From Aegilops tauschii subsp. strangulata (taxonomy: Eukaryota > Streptophyta > Magnoliopsida > Poales > Poaceae): DNA of 64,000 nt. The stretch is from contig NC_053035.3 in assembly GCF_002575655.3 (NCBI RefSeq), forward strand, positions 89,553,322 through 89,617,321, written 5' to 3'. The notes below the pieces were generated by a model. That model was given only the letters and a program-made list of their open reading frames with translations, was not told where the DNA came from and ran no database searches. Made by a program: the position numbers and the translations under genes. How positions within the stretch are numbered: position 1 is the stretch's first letter; each line of letters begins with the position of its first letter. Below are positions 54,557 through 64,000 of the stretch, piece by piece.

Positions 54557-55713
54557 ACTCACCATCAATTCATAGTTTAGTCCAAGGAAGAGCGAGTTTT
54601 CTCCAAGACTATCAATACTGAACCATTCAGAAGGTGTTGGCGCTAGCACAATAGTAACCATCCCGAATACCCTGCAACGGATGTTGGAATAGGTCTGGAG
54701 AGTGCGACCATGGGAGACAACACCTCCTTCCTTAGTAACATCAGTAGTGCCCTATATACAAACAAGAAAGGTGATCCATCGGTATAAGTTGCTAGGCGCC
54801 ACTGAGTATGTAGGTCCCGCTCGTCTTGATGCTCGTGATCACCACCATCGTCATCTCCCCGTTGGTTAGAAGATTTTCCAAGTATCGGTGGGGGAATGTT
54901 GACAGGACCTTGGAAACAGAGAAGGTAAATTAGTATGGGGATACTAACTCACATGCATGGTGAGTGTTCCCTCACAATTATAATTACAGTGGAAGACAAA
55001 CGTACAGATACAATAAGGATCCCATGCGAAAACAGTGCCAGAAGTGGTGGCAGCAAACACAAGACCCTCGTATTGAATTGCATCACAGTACACATCCGTG
55101 TACAGAAACTGATTTTTTGAGCAATATCCATCGAGTCAAAGGACTAAGGACGGCAACAAGCTTGTCAAAGATAGCGACAACACGAGCATTCCTGTAATCC
55201 TAAGAGTGACTGGGAACTCGACAAATTGCTATCTTCTGTATACGACAGTCACCATGATCGTATTTGAATGTACGTATATCATTGGTGTGCTCAACCTCAG
55301 GGAAGTCTGAGATTTTTGGAAGTGGAACCCGGTGACGAATGTACACATTCACAAGTTCCCACTCGCAGTTGTACCCAATATAAACAACCCAACCTCCATT
55401 TGCACCTGCCCAGGCCTTACTCTTAAGCGATGGCATCTTAACATCACACGTATCATTATCAAGCGGAATCAACTTGGACAAGGCGAGGCTTCCGTCGTCC
55501 CCACGCCAGTGAGCAGGGCCATGGCGAAGAAGATAGGGAATAGCAAACTGCTCCTGAACCCTTGGGTGTTATTTGTTGAGTCGAGAATGGTCTTGAACGA
55601 ATTTGCCATGCTAGTCATGGTGATGACATCACACCGATCAATGAGTTCCAGCACCACGTCATCTTTTAGATCGGGGCAAGAATACGGGGTCGTTTCCTGC
55701 CTGTTCCTTCCAT
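54557..55713 (-). pseudogene. F-box/DUF295-type (KIB-like) protein pseudogene
   Basis: On the minus strand a start at 55,713 gives MEGTGRKRPRILAP. After a one-base shift comes an F-box-like segment (DLKDDVVLELIDRCDVITMTS). After another shift come the DUF295 propeller parts AWAGANGGWVVYIG, VNVYIRHRVPLPKIS, IQKIAICRVPSHS, then FDKLVAVLSP, YTDVYCDAIQYEGLVFAATT, SGTVFAWDP, WRLATYTDGSPFLF and near the end SLGENSLFLGLNYELMV. At least three frameshifts separate these. The family is a large, fast-evolving group of grass F-box proteins (ubiquitin-ligase adaptors). The gene is cut at 54,557 by the neighbouring LTR-like fragment. It is the only host-gene remnant I recognise in the window. Confidence 0.75.
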
Positions 55714-56248
55714 CGAGAAGATGGACAATGGAAGAAGGAAGTCAAGGCAAATGGAGGGAGGAGGAGTGTGCGACAACAGTTCCAAATCAAGAGGGAAAGG
55801 TGAAGAGGCGGTGGACGATTGCCACAGTACAGGAAGAGGCTAGTGGGGAGCAGACGGTTGCCACGATATAGGAAGAGGCTACTTGGGAGCGGACGGTCGC
55901 CATAGTATAGAAAGAGGCGCCCCGGCCTACATAGACGTCGTTCGGAAATTATACAAAAGGACTCGCCGTCATCTCACTAACATGTTGGAACGGGACCACA
56001 TGTTAATGAAACATGGTGTGTCATTTCTCGTGCAAAATGCGATCTGGCCACGTTGGCCCGAGGTGCCGCATTATTTCTCTGTTGTATTTTTTTAATGGCG
56101 TGTTGTTCAGTTTTGAAGCACAACTAATAGGTATTGTATGCAGAGAAAATATAAACTACTCTACCACTGCTCTACCTCTAGTACTAGTATATAGGTTGGA
56201 GCTTCAGCGCTTGCTTGCTAAGGGCTTCCCATTTGCTTCTCACACTAT
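55714..56248. other. Flank of the F-box pseudogene with short tandem repeats
   Basis: At about 55,800-55,920 a unit of roughly 45 bp recurs three times (acg.ttgccac...ta.aggaagaggct, ending gggagc.g). The rest is unique DNA without a clear gene, ending at the CACTA-2 terminus. Confidence 0.55.
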
Positions 56249-56470
56249 CACTACAAAAAAATTACACTTCCGTGATGATACGTGTTTGTCACAGTAGGTC
56301 ACGTTTTCTGTCATGCATGTACATCCATGATAAATTTATGACAGAATCAAGATAGTCATACCTGTGCTGTCGTAGAAGTGTTCCATGACATTGCCAAAAT
56401 TATCATCACGGAAGTGTCCACTTCCATGACGATAAATCACGCGTCACAGAAGTTCTTTCGTCAAGGGTGA
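56249..56470. repeat. CACTA-2 terminal and subterminal region
   Basis: The terminal CACTACAAAAAAATTACACT is followed by several cttccgtgatga / tcatcacggaagtg words in both orientations (56,266, 56,393, 56,413), which form inverted pairs like the subterminal arrays of CACTA elements. Confidence 0.8.
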
Positions 56471-56704
56471 CCGACACGTGGCATCCACCGTAACAGAACG
56501 CCGTTAAGCTATCGGGTCGGATTTTGGATCCGATAACCCATTAACAGCCACGACCAATGCCGATTTTCCACGTGTAAAATTCTCATTGGCTGACGGATCC
56601 ACGCGTCAGCTCCGCGTTGGCACAAGTGTCACTCATCCAACAGTCGAGATGGGCCTATGATAAGTTGACACGTGGACCGGCCCAAAAGGGGCCCACAAAG
56701 TTTA

Positions 56705-56955
56705 AATGGGCCGGCCCAACCGAAGGCCCATAAGATTTAGTGGACCATAATGGGCCGGCCCAGCTAAAGGCGCACAAAATTTAGCGGACCATAATGGGCC
56801 GGCCCAGCTAAAGGCCCACACGATTTTGCAGACCATAATGGGCCGGCCCAACTAAAGGCCCACAAGATTTTGCGGACCACAATGGGCCGGCCCAGCTAAA
56901 GGCCCACAAGATTCTGCAGACCATAATGGACAGTCCCAGCTAAAGGCCCAACATT
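56705..56955. repeat. 44-bp minisatellite, about six copies, with GGGCCGGCCCA core
   Basis: The unit is close to aatgggccggcccagctaaa followed by ggcccacaagattttgcggaccat. It begins at about 56,705 and repeats every 44 bp to about 56,955. The core GGGCCGGCCC is a 10-bp palindrome. The last copy is degraded. Confidence 0.88.
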
Positions 56956-56999
56956 CTCTGTCAAATCGGCCCGTCCACGGCCTGTCCTAAACTTGTCAT

Positions 57000-57740
57000 C
57001 AACGCGGCCTATGGTCACTTCTGGCCCGTTAACAGTCCACTGAGTAATTGGGCGAATTACGGCCCGGTGTATTTCTAGCCTGTTAAAGGCTTGGCTTCAT
57101 TGGGCCCATTTACAGGCCATCAAAACTTTCAGCCCATAAACGACCGTGAAGGATTTGAGTCATATTCGGCCATGTCTGACATTCGGCCTGTTAGAAGCCC
57201 ACTATAGCTTTGGGCCAGTTTCAGCCTGTTGTCATTTTCGGCCTGTTAACGCCGGACGTAAACCATGGGCCATATGTGGTCCAACGTCATATCGGGCCCA
57301 TTAACGACCCATATAAAAATGACGTTAATCTAGCCCGACCGAAGTTCCGGCCTGTTAAAGGCCCGTGTATTAGGTCGGCGCATTTACGGCCCGTCCGAAT
57401 TTCGGCCTGTCAAAGATCCGCATCGTAAATGGGCCACCATTTCGGCCTGCTAAGTCCAGTGGGTTATTTGGCACAATCAGGGCCCAATCTCACTTTCGGT
57501 CTATTAAAGGCCCATGTTTTTTATGGGCTCGAGATATTTACACCTGTAAACGGCCTATTTTTACTGAGGGCCCAAATTATGTTTAGGCCTGTTAAAGGCC
57601 CACTATGGGCACATGCCTACCAGAAAAATATGAAAGCTTATGCTGATTTAGGCCCAAATATTTTTAGTGGGCTACATGCCAATTTTGGCCCGTAATCGTT
57701 TTTAGCCCAATTGGAATTGGCCTGACGAATGTTGGCATGT
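57000..57740. repeat. Dispersed ggcctgttaaaggccca repeats
   Basis: More than a dozen irregular copies of tcggcctgttaa.ggccc words occur on the plus strand, related to the core of the adjacent 44-bp minisatellite. The short open frames here are artefacts of the repeat. Confidence 0.75.
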
Positions 57741-57847
57741 TGGGCTCCTACGAAGCTTTTGGCCGAATACATTACTAAGATAAACCTACACTATACAAAA
57801 ATAGCGTCGTAATTACTGCAGCCTGAGGCAGCATCATAAATGTTGTA

Positions 57848-60259
57848 TCACAAGAAAATAAATTCCAACCATACAACAAAAGGCCTGTTGGCATAAAGTT
57901 TACAATCCTTCCAGATAAAAGCACCATCAGATGTATAGAAGCACAGATCATTTGACCTGAGTGCTAATGTTTCAGGCTGTAGAATCTGATGGAGCAGCAC
58001 GATCTCCACCTTTTTCCGCCATTGCTCTTGAACAACGAAGCAAATGTCTGATAGTCTGGTTTCAAAACCATTCATATATTGACGACATTTCTCAACCACT
58101 ATTCTTGTTTCCGAAACAACGTCCATTAGGGATTGGACTTGTGTCTGGAGCACAGATATATCACTCTGTCCAGCAGGAAGATTTTGTTCAGTAGGTGATT
58201 TGGACGAGGTTACCTTGACAACGGACCCAGAATTACGCAGGAAGGTGCTTTTTGCACTGTTAGTGGAGAGATACTGACGCACTGCAGCAAGAGGTGACAT
58301 TGTGCCTGTAGTAGCCTCGTCACCTTCAGGTGGTTGTGGTTGTTCAATCATTTGTTCCATAGCTTCCCGAAAGTTTGAACTTGTAGATTAGTGTACCAGA
58401 TAAGTTACTAATGAGAGAAAAACAAACAAAGTAGGTTAAACGTTTATACATAACTTATTTTGGTGAACTACTGTAATACATTAGCATGTATTGTAGTGCC
58501 AACTACATAATAAAATCACTTTCGGAACATATGTCCATGTAGCATGCCTACTGTATTCTCTATTTCCTCACATTCGTTGACATCTAAGGATAAAGAGACA
58601 TGGTTTAAAGTAGGATGAACATAGTATGACATCATTCATATCATGGGCAAACAGATATAAAACAAACAGGCTATTTTATCATTGTGTGCGCACGTGAACA
58701 TAACAACTAGATTACAGATCAAGACCAAAAGAATATCCTTCATCTCTTTTAAACCATGTAAGGTGAAATGATACGTTAAGACAACTGTGAATAAAAGTGA
58801 ATAGAGTAACTGACATTGGCTGCAAACCAAGTAGTTAAATGAACACATCACAATACCAATCAGTTCAAGGCAGGAGGAGTAAGCACTTACAACAGCAGCT
58901 TGAACTGGTGTGCTCATGCCCTTCATCTTGCTGGTGTGGCAATCCTTGAAGATTTGCACTACATTCGGTTCAGGTTCTTTTTGGTCCGCACGGGCTTTCC
59001 TCTGTATTTGGAACAAGTCAATATAGATACGATAATATGGCACAAAAAAAAGAAGGAAGTAGCAGCTATTTACAAGAGCCTCGCAGTGTGCAATATAGCT
59101 ACGAGATCCTGTTGTCTGTTGGAATTTCACTTTAGAACGGTTGGTTTTGTTCTTCAAACAGTTAGCCTAGAAGAAGATACACTTGTAAGGCACATACATA
59201 AATACAAGTTCAATATGTGGTCTGATCAAATACATATAGCCTACCTGATACTTTGGATCAGACCAGTGTTTAACGAGGGCTGTCCAGTCTTCATCTGTAA
59301 TATATTCCACTTGAGATGTTTGGGAGATTTCATTGTTAGCCTTGCCTTCAAAGTGAGATTTTCTAAGGTGGTACCGATACTGTCGAAGAGCAGACTGAAA
59401 AACATGAGTGCATGCTTGTTTAGTTGCATCATCTTTCGGATCCAACTTGAACCTCATCTGTTGAAAAAAGAATGTGAGTCTTATTAGGAGGAAGCTAGAA
59501 AGTATGGGATAGAGCAAGACAATATTACTAATTGCGATGAATAACATTACTTACGGATAAATGGTCAAGGAAGGTGTTAAACTGGGTATTGTCTTTCTCA
59601 TTCCTGTACTGGATCCACGTTGGGAGGATACGTGCAAGACACCTAACGGCAACGGCTGCCTCTGATACTAACTTGGCTGACTCTGTAGCATCACGTGGCC
59701 TTTTTAAACCTGCCTCAAAATGGATCTCCATTCTTCCTCCTTTAGATTTTGTTAATCTGTCAAGCATTATCCCTGATGTCTGTTTCCGCTTGCGCCGTGA
59801 TGCTAGTTCAACAACGAATATGGAAAGTGTTAGTGTACATCAAACTGTGAGAGTACATATAAAGGAGCATGCAACTACAACTTGATTCGGTCAGGTACCG
59901 TCTTGGTGTTGATGCTCATGAGGTTCATCTGATCTTGCCAAGTCCTGTTGTGTCAGCAGTGCTTCAGAAGTAGTGTTAGGTGTGAAGGCAGCTTGGGAAC
60001 TGGCCAGTTCCGGAGCAAACGAACGAGTAACTGGTTGAGATGCTGGTACAGTTGAAGCGGATGCTGCAGCTGGTGGAGCAGGTGATACTGTGTTTGTAGA
60101 TTTAGCCGGTGGACTTGGACCTTCTACTGCACTATAAGTACCAGCAGAATCTCGACGGCAGAACCTTTTCCGTTTCACCCGACGAGTAACAGCACTCCCT
60201 ACTATATTATTTTCCTTGCTCTTTTTTGACTTTGCCATGTCAAGCTGTACCCACAACAC
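57848..60259 (-). CDS. CACTA-2 accessory gene, PF03004-like, 3' exons
   Basis: Minus-strand exons include about 60,240-59,900 (basic MAKSKKSKEN...RRVKRKRFCRR start, then a Ser/Pro/Ala linker); about 59,800-59,560 (RRKRKQTSG, GGRMEIHFEAGLKRP, WIQYRNEK); about 59,460-59,250 (MRFKLDPKDDATKQACTHVF, ITDEDWTALVKHWSDPKYQ); about 59,160-59,060 (NKTNRSKVKFQQTTGSRSY, the conserved NR...GS.S motif of PF03004); about 58,990-58,890; and a final coiled-coil exon (58,360-57,850; VLQTQVQSLMDVVSETRIVV). No stop breaks these exons. The gene may extend rightward through the tandem modules. This protein class accompanies TNP2, and its exact role is not settled. Confidence 0.72.
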
Positions 60260-63200
60260 AAAAGAATAAAATCACTCTTCAGAACTCATTGATGCATGAT
60301 ACAGACAAGCAATACTTTGATGTAAGACAACCGTATGAAGATGGAATATGTAAGAAAAACAGGACGGCATGACATATTCACAGCTACGATGTGCAAACTA
60401 AGTAGAAGGATTTTCAAGAAAATAGAAGTAATGCAAGCTAGACACCATATGAAAGATGCAACCAATATTACTCTGCCAAGTTAAAAGTGTCTTGTCATAA
60501 GTGGCAATTCGAAAAATTAGAAGCAGTACAACGTAGAAATCGATGCAAGATGCAACCACTATCAACCTGCCATGTTAAAAGCGTCCAATCATGAGTGACT
60601 GATGCGGGATACACAACAGCAGTACTTTGATGTAAGAACATGGTATGATAGATAGATCCAGTGTATTCTAGACACAGAAAGCCATGTCATATGCAGATGT
60701 ATAACGTATAAACTCAGTAGGTGCAATTTAATCAAAATAGAAGAAATACAGGCTAGACAACATATGCAACATGAAACCAATTATCACACTGTCAACTTAG
60801 AGCAAGCACCTGCGATGGTGGAGACGGGAGATGACCTCATCATGTAGACTTGGGACTTCAACTTCATTAGTAGTAGCAGTGGCAAATCTAGAGAGTCTCT
60901 GTTTGCGTCAGTGCGGAGGACCACCAACATCCCCTAACTTACTCTTTTCCTTCCTATTTTCTGATATTGCTTTATGAAGTCAAAACCACAAGAAGATGAA
61001 TAAAATTAGCTCTGCATAACTGGTTGATGCATGATACAGACGAACACTACTTTGATGTAAGGCAAGCGCAGGATAGGAGGATGGAATATATACAAAAAAA
61101 GACAGCGTTTCATATTCACACGTACGATAGGAGGATGGAATATGTATGAAAAAACAGTAAGCGGAAGGCATTTCAACAAAATTAGAAGAAATGAAAGCTA
61201 GGCACCATATGAACCTGCAACCAATATCACTCTATCAGGTAAAAAGTGTCTCGTCATAAGTGCCATTTCAAGAAATTAGAAGTAGTACAAGCTAGAAGAC
61301 AATGCAAGATGCAACCTACATCATAGTCCCAAGTTAAATGTGTCTTATGGGTAAGTGATCGTTGCAGGTATAAGTTGTAAGCTACGCAGATGCAATTCAG
61401 CATAACCAGAAGCGATACAAACTAGACATCATACGGAAAACGCAACCACGTATAACAGTTCCAAGTAAGAGCAAGCACCTGCGATGGTGGAGTAGGGGAG
61501 ATGTGCTCATCATGTACATGTATGTTCTAGAAACAGGAACACATGTCATTTTCACAGGCATTATGTGTAAAGTAAGCAGATGCAATTCAAGTTAGAAGCA
61601 ATACAAGATAGACATCATACGCAACATGCAACCACATATAATAGTGTCAAGTTAGAGCAAGCACCTGTGACGGTGGAGTAGGGGAGACGTGCTCATCATC
61701 TACACAGCTACATTGACTGTCCAGCCTTGTGTTGTCTTGCGAATCTTGTTGGGAGGATGGCGGAGTAGAATCTGTAGAGACCCCCTGTTTGCGTTGCTCC
61801 GAAGGACCACCATCATCCACTGCTGGACTAATTTCCTTCAGCTGTAATGATTTTGCATTGTGAAGTCAAACCGATAAGAAAAAGGAATAAAATTCACTCT
61901 TCAGAACTCATTCATGCATGATACTGACGAACACTACTCGGATGAAAGGCAAACACATGATGCGAGGATGGAATATGTATGAAAAACAGGATGGTGTGAC
62001 ATATTCACACCTATGATGTGGTAACTAAGCAGAAGGCATTTCAACAAATTAGAAGCACTGCAAGCTAGACACCATATGAAAGATGCAACCAATATCACTC
62101 TGCCAAGTTCAAACTGTATGGCGTTTCAACAAATTAGAAGCAGTACATGCTAGAAATCATATGCAAGACACAACCAATATCACAGTGGCGACTTAAAGGT
62201 GCCTTATCATAAGTGACTGATGCGGGATATGCAAGAATAGTAGTCTGATGTAGAAACAGGAACACATGTCATATTCACAGGCATTATGTGTAAAGTAAGA
62301 AGATGCAATTCAACAAAGTTAGAAGCAATACAAGCTAGACATCATACGCAACATGCAACCACATATAATAGTGCCAAGTTAGAGCAAGCACCTGTGATGG
62401 TGGAGTAGGGGAGATGTGCTCATCATCTACACAGCTACGTTGACTATCTAGCCTTGCGTTGTCTTGCGAATCTTGTTGGGAGGATGGCGGAGTAGAATCT
62501 GTAGAGAACCTCCGTTTCAGTTGCCCGGAAGGACCACCATCATCCAATGCCTTGCCAATTTCCTTCAGCTTTATTGATTTTGCATTGTGAGGTCATACCG
62601 ACAAGAAAAAGGAATATCATTCGCTCTTCAGAACTCATTCATGCATGATACTGACGAACATTACTCTGATGAAAGGCAAAGTCATGATACGAGGATGGAA
62701 TATGTACGAAAAAATGGACGGCTTGACATATTCACACCTATGATGTGGTAACTAAGCAGAAGGCACTTCAACAAATTAGAAACACTGCAAGACACCATAT
62801 GGAAGGTGCAATCAATATCACTCTGGCAAGTTAAAACTGTCTCGTCATAGGTGGCGTTCATCAAAATAGAAGCAATACATGCTAGAAATCATATTCAAGA
62901 CACAAACCAATATCACCTGCCAACTTAAAGGTGTCCCATCATAAGTGACTGATGCAGGATACACAAGAAGAGTAGTTTCATGTAAGAACATGGTGTGATA
63001 GACAGATATAGTATGCACCAAAAACAGGAAAGCGTGTCATATTCACATGTATCATGTGTAAGCTAAGCAGATGCAGTTTACACTAATTAGGAGCAATACG
63101 AGCTAGACACCATATGCAACATGCAACCAGATATCACACTGCCAAGTTAGAGCAAGCACCTTGGATGGTGGAGTAGGGGAGCGGAGACTTGGACCTTGTA

Positions 63201-64000
63201 ATGCACTATCAGTACAAGGAGAATCGGTACAGGTGCTCCGTTTATGTTGCTGCAGAGGACCACCATCATCGCCTTCCTTACTCTTTTCCTTCCTCTTTCT
63301 TGATTTTGCCTTGTCAAGTCAAACCCACAAGAAAAAAGAATAAAATTTGCTCTTCAGAACTCATTGATGCATGATACTGACGAACACTACTTTCATGTAA
63401 GGCAGCCGCATGATAGGAGGATGGAATATGTATGAAAAACAGGACGGCGGGACATATTGACATGTATGATGTATAAAGTGTAAACTAAGCACAAGGTGCT
63501 TGAACTTGTTAGAATCGATGCAAGCTAGAAACCATATGAAAGATGAAACCAATATCACTCTGCCAAATTAAAAGGGTGCCCTAACAAATGTATTTGACCA
63601 AATTAGAAGCAATACATGGCAACAGGCTAGAAATAATATGCAATATGCAATGAATAAAGGTGACTCATCGTAAGTGATTGATGCAGGATACAGAAGAGAG
63701 GTAGTTTCATGTAAGAACAAGGTTAACACATAGATGTAGTGTGTACCAAAAATAGGAAGGCATGTCATATTCACAGGTATAGTGTGTAAACTAAGCAGAT
63801 GCAATTTACCCAAATTAGAAGCATTACAAGCTAGACACCGTATGCAACATGCAACCACATATCACACTGCGAAGTTAGAGCAAGCACCTGTGATGGTGGT
63901 GTAGGGGAAGTGCGGTCTTCAGGTACAGAGCTACGTTCAATATCTTCATTTAGGCTTGCTGTTTCTTGAGAATCATGTGGAGAGGATGAAATTGCATTCT
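60260..64000 (-). repeat. Tandem exon-intron modules of about 730 bp in CACTA-2
   Basis: A module recurs at least five times. Landmarks are the exon-end/donor word (plus agagcaagcacct) at 60,801, 61,469, 61,652, 62,381, 63,147 and 63,879, and a second word (gatgcatgatac) near 60,290, 61,024, 61,912, 62,639 and 63,366. Most spacings are 726-766 bp, and one module is shortened. Each module encodes, on the minus strand, about 50-60 residues of the form KSxK.KE....DDGGP..Q.KR...TDS and then (S/R)SPTPPSQ or ISPTPPSQ, ending at CAG|GTGCTTGC (a splice donor). Introns of about 550 bp separate them. The array runs off the right edge. Confidence 0.8.

Larger units (their letters stand above)
56249..64000 (-). 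mobile_element. CACTA transposon CACTA-2, one end in the window, running past the right edge
   Basis: The left end begins CACTACAAAAAAATTACACT at 56,249, after TAT (a possible 3-bp duplication whose partner is outside). Subterminal and repeat-rich DNA occupies 56,249-57,780. A PF03004-like accessory gene follows on the minus strand from about 60,259 to 57,850, with tandem exon modules further right. The transposase gene and the other end should lie beyond 64,000. Confidence 0.85.

Noticed and set aside
53831..54580. Open frames of 60-145 codons, Pro/Arg-rich
   Set aside because: The segment is GC-rich with open frames on both strands. There is no conserved motif, and it reads as compositional.
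56246..56248. TAT as a confirmed target duplication of CACTA-2
   Set aside because: The other end of the element is outside the window, so the match cannot be verified.

Overview
The window is repeat-dense plant nuclear DNA, very probably from a Triticeae grass (wheat, Aegilops, barley or a relative). I base this on the kind of elements present: Tat-lineage Ty3/Gypsy elements with an extra RNase H domain and an antisense gene, CACTA elements with TTTGCCGTC subterminal hairpins, a BARE/Angela-like solo LTR, and LTRs that begin TGATACGTCTCC. Family names are from memory and are hedged. I see no intact host gene. The only host-gene remnant I recognise is a frameshifted F-box/DUF295 pseudogene at 54.6-55.7 kb. 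I see no rRNA, tRNA, CRISPR or bacterial features.

Layout, left to right. 1-19,375 is a plus-strand Tat-type Gypsy element (element A). Its 5' end lies outside the window, and it holds decayed gag-protease-RT-RNase H-integrase, an antisense multi-exon gene (PF04195-like) and a 3' LTR (18,857-19,375). A 9.1-kb CACTA transposon (5,030-14,128, target duplication ATA) sits inside it. Element A lies in a long TGTAAC...-type LTR (19,376-22,958, minus), which in turn lies in the gag of a second Tat-type element on the minus strand (element B, 22,959-35,046, with its 5' LTR at 34,513-35,046). Element B also contains a solo Copia-like LTR (23,686-25,813, target duplication ATTAC) and a complete non-autonomous LTR element (26,147-32,866, target duplication CATAC). 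Next come a fragment of a repeat-protein ORF (35,047-35,688) and one LTR plus partial interior of a related element (35,689-38,711). Element C (38,717-46,004, minus) is a third Tat-type element carrying an antisense B3-domain gene (40,478-41,125) with its own TATA box. It meets element D (46,005-51,093, plus) head-on at a chimeric junction. Element D has an integrase 3' part, another antisense PF04195-like gene and a 3' LTR. A plus-strand partial copy of the non-autonomous family (51,099-53,413) follows, then an LTR-like GC-rich fragment, the F-box pseudogene, and a second CACTA element (56,249 to the window end) whose accessory gene contains tandemly amplified exon modules of about 730 bp.

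The nesting gives a relative order. Element B is older than the long LTR inserted in it, which is older than element A, which is older than CACTA-1. Most coding regions are decaying. Many in-frame stops look like CAG to TAG, CAA to TAA or CGA to TGA, as expected from deamination of methylated cytosine. The most unusual biology is the repeated use of one position, antisense between pol and the 3' LTR, to carry a separate promoter-driven gene. That gene is PF04195-like in elements A and D and a B3 DNA-binding protein in element C.
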